64,000 nucleotides of DNA, from positions 1 through 64,000 of the forward strand of contig NZ_NNBL01000009.1 of the NCBI RefSeq assembly GCF_002803065.1. Direction: 5' to 3'. The DNA is from Streptomyces sp. CB01635 (GTDB lineage: Bacteria; Actinomycetota; Actinomycetes; Streptomycetales; Streptomycetaceae). This document shows positions 8,382 to 17,363 of this stretch, piece by piece. Under the pieces are notes generated by a model. The model was not told the DNA's origin. It saw nothing but the letters and a program-made list of their open reading frames with translations, and did not search any database. A program made the position numbers and the translations under genes. The first letter of the stretch is position 1. The number at the start of each line of letters is the position of its first letter.

Positions 8382-9056
8382 TCAGGGCGCAGGCAATCGG
8401 GATGTAGGCAGGGCGGCGAGGTAGCCGACTGCATCGTCGAGGCCGATGACGTCTCCGTACTTCGCCTGGATGTCGAAGAGCGCCGCCTGCGCGGGGCCGT
8501 CGGCCCGGTCGCCGACGCAGTCGCGCGGCACCAGGACCGGGAAGCCGGACTGGACCGCGTCCACCGCAGTGGCCCGAACACAGCCGCTCGTCGTCGCGCC
8601 GCACACGAGGACGGTGTCGCAGCCGAGGCCGGTCAAGGTGGCGGCGAGGCCGGTACCGAAGAAGGCGGAGGCGCCCTTCTTGACGACGAGGTGGTCCTGT
8701 CCGGGCTGCCAGGGCAATCGCGGGTCAAGGGCGACGGCATCGCTGCCGTCCACCAGGGAGCGCATCCCCGGTGCCTTGCGCAGCCACGTCACCGAGTCGC
8801 CGGCTGCTTCTGCCCGGGTGTAGGAGATGGCGGTGAAGACGACCGGGACGTCGGCGGGGCGGCCGGCCTCGATGAGTCGCGTGGTCGACTTGACCACGTC
8901 GGTGAGGTCGCTGCCCGTGGCGTAACCGTCCTCGGTGAAGCCGCGGGTGAGGTCGACGACCAGAATCACGGGGCGATTGCCGCGTTGGACCGGTGCCCCG
9001 AACCCGGCCTGCTCGTAGGTGTCGTCGGTCGTACGGCCGTAGAGCCCGCTGCTCAT
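8382..9056 (-). CDS. nicF: Isochorismatase-family maleamate amidohydrolase (NicF-like)
   Basis: A 224-residue cysteine hydrolase. The Asp-Lys-Cys triad is readable as ILVVDLTRGF, VVKKGASAFFGT and ATTSGCVRATAVDA. NicF removes ammonia from maleamate to give maleate. ATG 9056 overlaps the stop of the CoxG-like gene by 4 bp. N-carbamoylsarcosine amidohydrolases are close relatives, but next to nicD, nicE and nicX the maleamate assignment is much more likely. Confidence 0.87.
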   Translation of the reverse strand: MSSGLYGRTTDDTYEQAGFGAPVQRGNRPVILVVDLTRGFTEDGYATGSDLTDVVKSTTRLIEAGRPADVPVVFTAISYTRAEAAGDSVTWLRKAPGMRSLVDGSDAVALDPRLPWQPGQDHLVVKKGASAFFGTGLAATLTGLGCDTVLVCGATTSGCVRATAVDAVQSGFPVLVPRDCVGDRADGPAQAALFDIQAKYGDVIGLDDAVGYLAALPTSRLPAP

Positions 9057-9727
9057 GCGGGCCTCCGGAGGTCGCGCAGCTGAGCGGACTGGGCCTTCAG
9101 CTTGCCGAGGAGCCAACCCTGGACGAGGCCGGCCGCGAAGGCGGCGGCGACCGGTCCGTACTTGTTCAGCAGCGGTCCGGCGACCAGGGACAGGCCGTCG
9201 AGTTCCGCGGGGGCGGGCGCAGAAACCGACGGAGTGACAGCAGGCTGCGCGGCGCTGGACGATGCTGCCTCGGTTGCGGCCACGGGGGCGACCAGCAGGT
9301 TTCCCAGGTTCAGCGCGAACTGCTCCAGGATGCGCCCGGACACGGCGGCGATGGCGCCCTTGCCGAACTGGGCGATCTTCCCGCGGATGACCAGGTCGGT
9401 GTCGAGGTTGAGCTGTGCGCCACCGGGTGCTGCTATCACCTCCAGGACGACCTCGGCCTCGGCGTCGCCGCTGCCGTGGGTGTCGGCGCCAGTGGCGTGG
9501 ACCCGCAGCCGTCGCCTGTCGCTGTCGACCTCCAGGAAGCGGACGGTGCCGGCGTAGGCGGCGGTGATCGGTCCCACCTTCACCTTGACCGCGCCACGCC
9601 ACGCGTCGCCGTCCTGGCCTTCCAGGGCGGCACCCGGCATGCACGAGGCGACCCGCTGAACGTCGCTGACGAGGGCGAACACCTCGTCGGGCGCGGCCTT
9701 CACCGCAACGGTGTTGGTCAGTTGCAT
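9053..9727 (-). CDS. CoxG/SRPBCC-family molybdenum-hydroxylase accessory protein
   Basis: A 224-residue protein. The first 145 residues form an SRPBCC domain of the CO dehydrogenase subunit G type (starting VAVKAAPDEVFALVSDVQRV, with CMPGAALEGQ). An Ala/Pro/Ser-rich linker follows, then a C-terminal hydrophobic segment around GPVAAAFAAGLVQGWLLGKL that could anchor it to the membrane. In Oligotropha carboxidovorans CoxG recruits CO dehydrogenase to the membrane. Here it follows the three hydroxylase subunits, so docking the nicotinate hydroxylase to the respiratory chain is inferred. The gene overlaps the FeS subunit gene by 10 bp and nicF by 4 bp. Confidence 0.82.
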   Translation of the reverse strand: MQLTNTVAVKAAPDEVFALVSDVQRVASCMPGAALEGQDGDAWRGAVKVKVGPITAAYAGTVRFLEVDSDRRRLRVHATGADTHGSGDAEAEVVLEVIAAPGGAQLNLDTDLVIRGKIAQFGKGAIAAVSGRILEQFALNLGNLLVAPVAATEAASSSAAQPAVTPSVSAPAPAELDGLSLVAGPLLNKYGPVAAAFAAGLVQGWLLGKLKAQSAQLRDLRRPA

Positions 9728-10269
9728 CCTGTCGTCTCCTTGCGGCTCGTCCCCTTGCGGCCCTGTGCGCACGCGGTGCGGCGGGCGGTCGCGCAGGCGT
9801 CGATGGCCTCGACAATGGTCTGGTAGCCGGTGCACCGGCAGAGGTTGGCTGCGACCACGTCTCTGATCTCTTCCTTGGTCGCCTCGGGGCGTTCGGTGAG
9901 GAACCCTTCGGCGAGCATCAGGAAGCCGGGGGTGCAGAACCCGCACTGCAGTGCATGGTGGTCCCGGAACGCCTCTTGCAGGTCCGCGAGTTCGCCGCCA
10001 CTGCCTCCCAGCGACTCCACGGTCCGGATCTCGGCACCTTCCGCCTGGGCCGCGAACATCAGGCAGGCGCGGGCGGGTCGGCCGTCGACCAGGACGGTGC
10101 AGGCCCCGCAGATGCCGTGCTCGCAGCCCACGTGTGTGCCGGTGAGGTGCAGGTCGTGGCGGAGTACGTCGACGAGGGTGCGTCGGGACTCGGTGATCAC
10201 CTCGTGGCGTTCGCCGTTGATGTCGAGGGTGAGCAGTTGCAGGTCCTGCGTGCTGCTGGGGTTGGTCAT
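9718..10269 (-). CDS. Nicotinate hydroxylase small subunit, (2Fe-2S)2 protein
   Basis: A 183-residue xanthine-oxidase-family small subunit with two [2Fe-2S] clusters. A plant-ferredoxin-like domain carries GCEHGICGACTVLVDG and the fourth Cys in RACLMF. The helical domain carries CGFCTPGFLML and NLCRCTGYQTIVEAI. It passes electrons from the molybdenum centre to FAD. ATG 10269 overlaps the large-subunit stop by 4 bp. Together with the next two genes it forms a complete three-subunit hydroxylase; substrate specificity is inferred from the nic genes around it. Confidence 0.9.
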   Translation of the reverse strand: MTNPSSTQDLQLLTLDINGERHEVITESRRTLVDVLRHDLHLTGTHVGCEHGICGACTVLVDGRPARACLMFAAQAEGAEIRTVESLGGSGGELADLQEAFRDHHALQCGFCTPGFLMLAEGFLTERPEATKEEIRDVVAANLCRCTGYQTIVEAIDACATARRTACAQGRKGTSRKETTGCN

Positions 10270-12635
10270 GCGGGGAGCTCCTGGTGGTTCAGGGCGTGGT
10301 GGACGGTCCGGGGTGTGATGGGGGTGTTGTCGAGCTCCACGCCGGTGGGACGCAGGGCGTCGTTGACCGCGTTGAGTACGGCGGCAGGGGCGCCGATGGT
10401 GCCGCCTTCGCCTGCCCCCTTGGCCCCGGTCTCGGTGAAGGCGCAGGGCGTTTCGAGGTGGCGGATCAGGACGTCGGGGATCTCGTGGGCGGTGGGCACC
10501 TTGTAGTCCATGAACCCGGTGGCCGACGGTTCGCCCTGGGCGTCGTACGTGATCTGTTCGAAGAGGGCGCCGGCGATGCCCTGGGCGATGCCGCCGCGGC
10601 ACTGTCCCTCGACGACTTGGGGGTTGATGGCGACGCCGCAGTCCTCGACACACACGTAGCGCAGGATCTCCACCCGCCCGGTGCCCTGGTGGAGTTCGAC
10701 GACGACGCCGTGGGTGGCGTTGGAGAAGGTTCCGTCGTTGAGGACGTCAAAGGTGGCGGTCGCGCTCAGGCCTGGTTCGATGTCCTTGGGCAGCAGGTGT
10801 GCCTTCAGGTAGGCGATGTCGGCGAGTTCCTCGTAGGACAGGAAGTCCCCCGCCGGGCCGCGGCGCCTGGCTCCCCCGCCGGTCAGCTCGACATCGTCGG
10901 GATCGGTGTCCCAGCGGGCGGCCGCGATGTGGCGCAGTTTGTCGCCGAGGCGCCCGGCGGCGATCCGCACCGCGCTGCCGCCGATGGCGATGGAGCGGCT
11001 GGCGAAGGTGCCCCAGCCGTAGGTGATGCGGTCGGTGTCGCCCTGGTGGAGTTTGACCTTGGCGAGGTCGAGGCCGAGTTCGTCGGCGACGATCTGAGCC
11101 ATGGTCGTCTCGTGGCTCTGTCCGTGGCTGAGGGTGCCGGTGGTCACGGTGACGGCTCCGGTGGTGTCCATGCGGACCTCGGAGATGTCGAAGCCGGGCA
11201 CGATCTGCATCTTTCGCTGGGCGAAGGCGGCGGATCCGTAGCCGGTACGTTCGCTGAAACAGGAGTAGCCGATGCCGATGTGACGGCCGTGCTGTGCCGC
11301 CTCGGCCTGCTTCTCGTACCAGCCTTCGTCCCTGAGCTGTTGCTCGCACAGGTTGAGGGATTCCAGGTAGCTGCCCGGGTCGTAGGTGATGTTGTTGACG
11401 CCGGTGTACGGGAATTCGGTGATCACGTTGCGGCGCCTCACCTCGACCGGGTCCAGGCCGAGTTCGCGGGCGGCGCGCTCGAAGAGACGCTCGACGACCA
11501 TGACGTACTGCGGGCGGCTCACTCCGCGGTACGGGCCGGTGGGCGCCTTGTTCGTGGTGATCGCGCGGCCGCGTACCCGGTAGGCGGGGACCCGGTAGAC
11601 GCCGGGCATCTCGGCGGAGGCCATGAGCGGCTCGATGCCGGCGGTGAACGGGTAGCAGGAGTAGGCGCCCATGTCGCACACCACGTCGGCGTCGAGGGCC
11701 AGGATGTGGCCTTCGGCATCGAAGGCCGCGCGCGCCCTGTAGTGCTGTTCTCGGGCGAGGAAGGAGGCGGTCAGCGCGTCCTTGCGGTCCTCGATCCACT
11801 TCACGGGACGGCGCAGGCGCAGTGCGGCAGCCGCCGCCGCGATCTCTTCGCGGCCCACCGCGCACTTCTGCCCGAAGCCGCCGCCCATGTCGGGGACGAT
11901 GACCCGCACCGCCCGCTCGTCCAGGCGCAGACTGCGTGCGGCCACCGTCCTTACCTGGTGCGGTACTTGGGTGCAGGTGTGGACGACGAGCTGTTCCTCG
12001 CGCTCGTCCCAGTGCGCGACGGCGCCGCGGGTCTCCAGGGGGAGGGCGTTCTGCCGGCCGGTGCAGGTCTCGACATCCACGACGCGGTATGCGCCGGCGA
12101 AGATGTCGTCGATGCCCTCCGTGGCGAAGAGCGAGACATCGACGAGGGTGTTGTGCGCCGCCTCCTCGTGCAGGCGGGGCGCGTCCGGAGCCAGCGCGTC
12201 CTCCTCGCAGGTGACGGGCGCGAGCGTGGAGTAGCTGACCTTGGCGGCCTCCAGGCCGTCCTCGGCCGCGTAGGGGTCGCGCGCCACGACCACGGCGACG
12301 GGTTCGCCGACGTAACGGACACGGTCGCGGGCGAGGATCGGCATCGCGGTCGGCACGTACTCGCTCAGCGGGCGCGCCAACTCGGCAACAATGTCGCCCA
12401 GCTGCAGGTCCTCGGCGGTGAAGGCGGCCACCACGCCGGGAACTTGTCGTACGGCGGACAGATCCACGGACACGATCTCGCCGTGGGCGACGGTGCTGCG
12501 CACGAACTGGGCGTGGAGCATCCCGGGCAGTGCGATGTCGTCCACGAAGCGTCCGCGCCCGGTCAGCAGCCGGGGGTCTTCGCGCCGCGGGACTGAACGC
12601 CCCACCAGCTGACGGGAGTTCGGTGTCGAGCTCAT
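10266..12635 (-). CDS. Nicotinate hydroxylase large subunit, molybdopterin-binding
   Basis: A 789-residue large subunit of the xanthine oxidase/CO dehydrogenase family. It opens with GRSVPRREDPRLLTGRGRFV and has an aldehyde oxidase a/b hammerhead at about residues 20-135. Further on are the cofactor-binding MGGGFGQKCAVGREEI, GPYRGVSRPQ, and GAKGAGEGGTIGAPAAVLNA, which includes the catalytic glutamate. The residue next to the Mo in the GGGFG loop region does not match the AYXCSFR of CO dehydrogenases, so this is a hydroxylase rather than a CO oxidiser. The expected reaction is C6 hydroxylation of nicotinate using water. Pseudomonas NicAB instead uses a two-subunit enzyme with cytochrome domains. 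Confidence 0.88.
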   Translation of the reverse strand: MSSTPNSRQLVGRSVPRREDPRLLTGRGRFVDDIALPGMLHAQFVRSTVAHGEIVSVDLSAVRQVPGVVAAFTAEDLQLGDIVAELARPLSEYVPTAMPILARDRVRYVGEPVAVVVARDPYAAEDGLEAAKVSYSTLAPVTCEEDALAPDAPRLHEEAAHNTLVDVSLFATEGIDDIFAGAYRVVDVETCTGRQNALPLETRGAVAHWDEREEQLVVHTCTQVPHQVRTVAARSLRLDERAVRVIVPDMGGGFGQKCAVGREEIAAAAAALRLRRPVKWIEDRKDALTASFLAREQHYRARAAFDAEGHILALDADVVCDMGAYSCYPFTAGIEPLMASAEMPGVYRVPAYRVRGRAITTNKAPTGPYRGVSRPQYVMVVERLFERAARELGLDPVEVRRRNVITEFPYTGVNNITYDPGSYLESLNLCEQQLRDEGWYEKQAEAAQHGRHIGIGYSCFSERTGYGSAAFAQRKMQIVPGFDISEVRMDTTGAVTVTTGTLSHGQSHETTMAQIVADELGLDLAKVKLHQGDTDRITYGWGTFASRSIAIGGSAVRIAAGRLGDKLRHIAAARWDTDPDDVELTGGGARRRGPAGDFLSYEELADIAYLKAHLLPKDIEPGLSATATFDVLNDGTFSNATHGVVVELHQGTGRVEILRYVCVEDCGVAINPQVVEGQCRGGIAQGIAGALFEQITYDAQGEPSATGFMDYKVPTAHEIPDVLIRHLETPCAFTETGAKGAGEGGTIGAPAAVLNAVNDALRPTGVELDNTPITPRTVHHALNHQELPA

Positions 12636-13474
12636 GCGGTAATGGCCTCCTCGCAGGCGCGCTGTACAAGGGTGCGGACAAGGCTCTTGCGGTAGGCGGT
12701 GTCTTCGGGCGGGTCGACGGCTGCGGCCGCTGTCGCGGCACAGTCGGCGAACGAGCCGCCCGCAGCCAGGACTTCCTCGGCCTCCGGTACGCGGACGACG
12801 GCGGCTGCGACACCGCCGAGCCCGACCCGGCCCCCGCGCACCGTCCCGTCGACCACGTCCAGGTCCAGGTCCACGGCAGCGGCGACCAGGGCGAAGTCTC
12901 CTCGTCGTTCGGCGAATTCGGTGAGCGCCGCGTGGGGTGCGGGGCGCGGGAAGACGACTTCGACGAGGAGTTCGTCCGGTGCCAGATCGCTGGTGTAGTA
13001 GCCGTGGAAGAAGTCCGAGGCGGGGATGGTGCGCTCGCCACGAGGACCTCGGACCACGAACCGGGCGCGCAGCACCACCGCGAGCAGGCACCACTCGGCG
13101 GTGGCGTCGGCGTGCGCGAGGCTTCCGCCGACCGTGCCGCGGGTCCTGATGGGCAGGTGCCCCACCCACTCCATGGCCCGGCTCAGCACGGCGAAGTCCC
13201 GCCCGAGCACTCCCTGCGGATCACGTTCCACGGTGTGGTGCGTGGTGAGCGCCCCGATACGCAAGGCGCCGGTGGAATCACGCTCCATCCGGTCAAGTTC
13301 CCGCAGGCGCGCGATGTCGACCAGATGGCGCGGGCGCGCCAGTCGGTAGTTCATCATCGCGACGAGACTCTGTCCGCCGGCGACCACCTTGGCGTCGTCA
13401 CCGAGGTCGGCGAGCAGACGGAGTGCGCCGTCGACATCTCGCGCCCGGTGGTAGGCGAACGGGGCGGGCTTCAT
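12632..13474 (-). CDS. Nicotinate hydroxylase medium subunit, FAD-binding
   Basis: A 280-residue subunit of the CoxM/xanthine dehydrogenase FAD family. The FAD motifs are VVAGGQSLVAMMNYRLARP near residue 35 and TRGTVGGSLAHADATAEW near residue 110, followed by a C-terminal CO-dehydrogenase-flavoprotein domain. It accepts electrons from the [2Fe-2S] subunit. Its stop overlaps the start of the large subunit by 4 bp, so order in the mRNA is FAD, Mo, FeS, then CoxG. The presence of a dedicated FAD subunit distinguishes this enzyme from Pseudomonas NicAB. Confidence 0.9.
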   Translation of the reverse strand: MKPAPFAYHRARDVDGALRLLADLGDDAKVVAGGQSLVAMMNYRLARPRHLVDIARLRELDRMERDSTGALRIGALTTHHTVERDPQGVLGRDFAVLSRAMEWVGHLPIRTRGTVGGSLAHADATAEWCLLAVVLRARFVVRGPRGERTIPASDFFHGYYTSDLAPDELLVEVVFPRPAPHAALTEFAERRGDFALVAAAVDLDLDVVDGTVRGGRVGLGGVAAAVVRVPEAEEVLAAGGSFADCAATAAAAVDPPEDTAYRKSLVRTLVQRACEEAITA

Positions 13475-13518
13475 CGGATTCCTCCGGTCTGGGTACGTAT
13501 CGGGGGCCCTGGGGCAGG

Positions 13519-14910
13519 TCAGGTTGCGGCAGCTTCCGGCACGGCACGGGTCTCCGGCGCCGGTTCGTCGGAGGCGTCCAGGACCGCTCCCTTGGTCTCG
13601 GGTGCGGCGATCGCCATCCAGACCACGGCGGCCAGCACCGCCGCCCCGAGCACCGCGAAGGTGACGGGCAGCCCCAGCAGTGGCCACATGACCGAGCCGA
13701 AGAGCAGCGGGGCGAATCCGGTCAGCGTGCGGCTGACCGATGAGGCCCAGCCGAAGCCGCTGGCCCGCAGATGGGTGGGGTAGAGCTCGGCGGCGTAGGC
13801 GTACAGGGCGGGGATGGCCAGTTGGGCGAGCAGGCCGAAAACGGCGATGGCGACAACGGACGGCGTCGCCATGTGCCGCACCACCGCGAAGGCGACCAGG
13901 GCTGCGGCGGCGAGCGGCGCCGAGACACCGATCAGCCACTTGCGGCCGACGATGTCGACGAGGGCGGTGGAGAGCAGGACACCGGCGATACCTACGGCGC
14001 TCATGATCGTGGTGCTCATGAAGGCGGCGGTGTCGCCCTGACCTTCCTCCTTGAGGATGGACGGCATCCAGCTGAGGGCCGCGTAGTACACCAGCATGAT
14101 CGTCGCGAAGAGCAGCCAGGCCACCGACGTGATGCGCGGATCGAACCGCCAGATACCGACGAGCTGTTGCACTGCGGCGGCGACGCCGCGCGGGCCGGTC
14201 TCTTGCTGCGGTGCGGGGATGCTGTAGGGCTCGACTGGTGCTCCCGTGCGGGCCACCAGGTCGTCGATGACCTCTCTGGCCTCCGCCTCGCGGCCCTTCT
14301 TGGTGAGGTAGACGGGCGACTCCGGGATGCCGCGACGCACCCAGAACAGCAGGAGTGCCGGCAACACCATCGTGGCGAGCATCCACCGCCAGTCCCCCGC
14401 CACCCCGACGAAGCTGGTGGCCAGCAGACCGCACAGGGTGACGCCGATCGGCCACCACAGGTCGAGCGCGGTGAGGACCCGGCCCCGGTACTTGCGTGGC
14501 GAGAACTCGCCCACCAGCGCGTAGTCGACGGGAATGCAGCCGCCGAGGCCGACGCCCGCGAGGAAGCGCAGGAGCAGGAAGACGGAGTAGATCGGAGCGA
14601 GGGCGCCGAGGGCCGAGAACAAGGCGAAGATCAGCAGAGTGACGCTGAATGCCTGCTTGCGTCCGATCCGGTCGGCGACTGCTCCCCAGACGACGGCGCC
14701 GACGGCCATGCCGACCAGGTTCGCGGTCGCGACCAGACCGCGCTCGGCGAGGGTGAGATCGAAGTGGTCGCCGAGCAGCGGCATGAGGAAGCCGTTGAGG
14801 GCGATGTCGTAGGCATCGAAGAGGTAGCCGAGGCCGCCGATGATGAAGATTCTTCCCTGGACCGACCATCTCCAGGGCAGGTCCTGCACGATCTGATCGC
14901 CTGTTTTCAC
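13519..14910 (-). CDS. MFS transporter, aromatic acid:H+ symporter type (nicotinate uptake)
   Basis: A 463-residue major facilitator with about twelve membrane segments. The family loop motif between helices 2 and 3 appears as GAVADRIGRKQAF, and LGYLFDAYDIALNGFLMPLL in helix 1 has the acidic pair typical of the AAHS (PcaK-like) group. The P. putida nicotinate transporter NicT is also an MFS carrier. It lies inside the nic operon between the hydroxylase genes and nicC, so uptake of nicotinate or 6-hydroxynicotinate is inferred. Confidence 0.82.
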   Translation of the reverse strand: MKTGDQIVQDLPWRWSVQGRIFIIGGLGYLFDAYDIALNGFLMPLLGDHFDLTLAERGLVATANLVGMAVGAVVWGAVADRIGRKQAFSVTLLIFALFSALGALAPIYSVFLLLRFLAGVGLGGCIPVDYALVGEFSPRKYRGRVLTALDLWWPIGVTLCGLLATSFVGVAGDWRWMLATMVLPALLLFWVRRGIPESPVYLTKKGREAEAREVIDDLVARTGAPVEPYSIPAPQQETGPRGVAAAVQQLVGIWRFDPRITSVAWLLFATIMLVYYAALSWMPSILKEEGQGDTAAFMSTTIMSAVGIAGVLLSTALVDIVGRKWLIGVSAPLAAAALVAFAVVRHMATPSVVAIAVFGLLAQLAIPALYAYAAELYPTHLRASGFGWASSVSRTLTGFAPLLFGSVMWPLLGLPVTFAVLGAAVLAAVVWMAIAAPETKGAVLDASDEPAPETRAVPEAAAT

Positions 14911-15003
14911 GTTCGCTCCATAGGGGGCGTCGGGGACGGTGAGTGGGCGGTGCGGGTGCGGCTCGGCGGTTGTGGTGGGACGGATTCGGCTGGCCGCCGG
15001 CGG

Positions 15004-16275
15004 TCAGCGCGCGAACGGGTAGGTGATCGCCTCCAGGTCAGGGTCGTTGAGGGGTGTCCCGCCCCAGAGCCACTGGTAGGAGACGTCCGACTCACCGTCG
15101 AAGGAGCGCCCCAACTCGGCGTCCCTGGACTGCTGCAGAGGGCCGTCGGGGAAGTGATAGAAGGTCTTGTTCTGCAGCGACGCGTCCTGGACCATCCCGG
15201 CGTGCTTGGCGCGGCGGTCGGTGTAGCGGTGCAGGGCTCCCGCAATGTCGTCGGCGTTGACCCGGCCCAGCTCCTCGGCGAGGACGGCGGCGTCCTCCAT
15301 CGCCTGCGAGGCACCCTGCGCCTGGTAGGGCAGCATGGCGTGGCAGGCGTCGCCGAGCAGCGACAGGTGACCATCGGTCCAGACCGGGTCGCGACGCCTC
15401 CGGTAGAGGGCGAAGCAGGAGACGTCCTCCTTCGCCTTGGACAGCATCGCGGCGACGCGGTCGTCCCAGCCGGGGAAGGCGTCCACGAGCGCGTCGGCGT
15501 CGGAGGAGACGGTCCACTTCTCGGCGACCTCGTCGGTGCACGGGACGCAGGCCACGATGTTCAGGTACTCGCCGCCACGGATCATGTAGTGGACGAGGTG
15601 GCGGTCGGGGCCGTACCAGATGGTGCTCTGGAAGCGGTCGACGAGGAAGCGGGTGGCCGGGTCTGCGGCGATGAGGTCGCCGGGGATCAACGCCCGGAAG
15701 GCCATCTCGCCTGAGAACTCTAGGGTGTCGGGCAGCCCCATGAGGTCACGGACCCGTGAACGTATGCCATCGGCGCCGATCACGACGTCACCCTCGAAGC
15801 GCCGGTCGTCTTCGGTGATGGCCGCCGGACGGCGCGGGTTGCTCCGGTCCAGGCCGTCCACGCGGCTGTCGGTGTGCAGTTCGACGACGGGTCCGGGGCC
15901 GTTCGGGTCCACGCAGGCGTCCAGGATGACGCGGTGCAGATCGGCACGGTGGTAGTGCCAGTACGGGGCGTTGAATTCCCGCTTGCAGCGCTCGCCGAGC
16001 TGGGTGAGCCCGACGACGCTGCCGTCCTTCCACCTGCGCCGCACCTGATCCTGAGGCTCGGTGTGGATGGCTTCGAGCTGCTTGCGCAGGCCGAGGCCGA
16101 GCAGGACGCGACTGGCGTTGGGGGCCGTCTGGATGCCCGCCCCGATCTCGCCGAACTGTGCCGCCTGTTCCAGCACGGTGACCCTGATGCCTCGGTGCCG
16201 CAAGGCCAGTGCTGCGGTGACCCCGCCGAGTCCGCCACCGGCGATGACGACTTCGAACGATTGGGAAGGTGCCAT
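15004..16275 (-). CDS. nicC: FAD-dependent 6-hydroxynicotinate 3-monooxygenase (NicC-like)
   Basis: A 423-residue class A flavoprotein monooxygenase. Motifs in order are the dinucleotide fold VIAGGGLGGVTAALALRHRG, the DG motif VVIGADGIRSRVRDL near residue 165, and the GD motif LLGDACHAMLPYQAQGASQA near residue 295. NicC decarboxylates and hydroxylates 6-hydroxynicotinate to 2,5-dihydroxypyridine using NADH and O2. Salicylate 1-hydroxylases are close relatives. The adjacent ring-opening dioxygenase and the nicDFE set decide the assignment. It is the second gene of the operon. Confidence 0.85.
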   Translation of the reverse strand: MAPSQSFEVVIAGGGLGGVTAALALRHRGIRVTVLEQAAQFGEIGAGIQTAPNASRVLLGLGLRKQLEAIHTEPQDQVRRRWKDGSVVGLTQLGERCKREFNAPYWHYHRADLHRVILDACVDPNGPGPVVELHTDSRVDGLDRSNPRRPAAITEDDRRFEGDVVIGADGIRSRVRDLMGLPDTLEFSGEMAFRALIPGDLIAADPATRFLVDRFQSTIWYGPDRHLVHYMIRGGEYLNIVACVPCTDEVAEKWTVSSDADALVDAFPGWDDRVAAMLSKAKEDVSCFALYRRRRDPVWTDGHLSLLGDACHAMLPYQAQGASQAMEDAAVLAEELGRVNADDIAGALHRYTDRRAKHAGMVQDASLQNKTFYHFPDGPLQQSRDAELGRSFDGESDVSYQWLWGGTPLNDPDLEAITYPFAR

Positions 16276-16331
16276 GAATTCTCCAGACGAGGGATGCGGC
16301 GCGTGGTGGCCGGGCGGAGCTGGGCGGGGTG

Positions 16332-17363
16332 TCAGGCCTCGACGAGCCGTCCGGCGGTGACGACGTCCGTGCTGTCGACGGAGACGGTGCAGCCCCGCAT
16401 GGCGACGTCGATGTGGGCGTACGACTCACGGCCGAGTACCGGGTGAGGGCCGGTGGACCACAGGAAGTTGCCGGCGAAGGCCCGGGCGTCCATGCCCATC
16501 AGCTCTTCCTTGCCGTACAGAGCTGTGGCGAACCAGTCGGCGGTCTTCATGAGGCCCCAGCCCATGTGGGAAAGGCTGCGAGCCCACTGGTCGTCGGCGT
16601 CCTCGAAGTAGGTGTTGAGCAGCTGTGCCTCGGCACCGCCGGAAACCTTCTCGATGTTGCCACCGGCGATCTCCAGAGTGACCGGCCGGCGCACGTACTC
16701 CTTGAACGGCAGGAGGATGTCGCCCTCCGTCAGCACGATCCGGCCGTCGGAAAGCTGCGGCCAGCACAGCACCATGGTGCTCGGCCAGTGGTCCCAGCGG
16801 CCCGGGTCGTCGGCGAAGCCCACCTGGAACTCCGGCTTGGATCCCGGCAGTTCGACGGTGAGTTCGGTGCCTGCCTCGGACGTCACCCGCATCACCGAGG
16901 CGGACTTGAGCAGCTCGACGCCCTTGAGGACGCGGACCTTGTCGTCCTCCTTCGGCAGGTTGCGAATGAGGACGTCCGGGGCGTCACAGACGAAGATGAT
17001 GCGCGTGCCGGCGCGCAGGATCTCCTGCTGGAGGGGCGCGTGGATGAAGCCCTCACGGGTCAGGTCGACCACCAGGTCGGCAGCCTTGAGCATCTCCTGG
17101 GCGGTGGTGTCGTTCAGCACCGAGGTCAGCCCCGGACCCGCGCCGGTGCGAGTGCTGTCGGCGGGAGCCGGATTGCCGCCGGGCACGGTGGCGGAGATGA
17201 CATGGGCGTCGCAGGCCTTCGCCGCTCCGAAGGCCGCCGCGATGTAGTCGCCGCGACTCGTCGGCTCGGACAGGACGACCACATGCTCGCCCGGCTGGAG
17301 CTTGCACAGCCTGAGTTCACGGGTGAACGCGTCGAGCAGGTCTACGGAGGCGAGATCGTGCAT
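16332..17363 (-). CDS. nicX: 2,5-dihydroxypyridine 5,6-dioxygenase (NicX-like)
   Basis: A 343-residue protein of the small NicX family of Fe(II) extradiol-type dioxygenases, unrelated to the cupin and VOC families. The metal ligands known from P. putida NicX (two His and one Asp) probably correspond to the His in SLSHMGWGLMKTADW and to the HxD in SYAHIDVAMRG. It cleaves 2,5-dihydroxypyridine to N-formylmaleamate. The start is ATG 17363, giving MHDLASVDLL; the upstream extension in frame looks non-coding. It is the first gene of the nic operon, so the main promoter should lie just above 17364. Confidence 0.85.
   Translation of the reverse strand: MHDLASVDLLDAFTRELRLCKLQPGEHVVVLSEPTSRGDYIAAAFGAAKACDAHVISATVPGGNPAPADSTRTGAGPGLTSVLNDTTAQEMLKAADLVVDLTREGFIHAPLQQEILRAGTRIIFVCDAPDVLIRNLPKEDDKVRVLKGVELLKSASVMRVTSEAGTELTVELPGSKPEFQVGFADDPGRWDHWPSTMVLCWPQLSDGRIVLTEGDILLPFKEYVRRPVTLEIAGGNIEKVSGGAEAQLLNTYFEDADDQWARSLSHMGWGLMKTADWFATALYGKEELMGMDARAFAGNFLWSTGPHPVLGRESYAHIDVAMRGCTVSVDSTDVVTAGRLVEA

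Noticed and set aside
10284..12596. A 770-codon plus-strand frame opposite the molybdenum subunit
   Set aside because: Low-complexity G/A/V/D protein without motifs, fully inside a gene that has clear catalytic motifs.
10266..13474. Carbon monoxide dehydrogenase
   Set aside because: CoxG, FAD, FeS and Mo subunits are all present, but the CO dehydrogenase active-site loop with Cys is not seen and nic genes surround the set.
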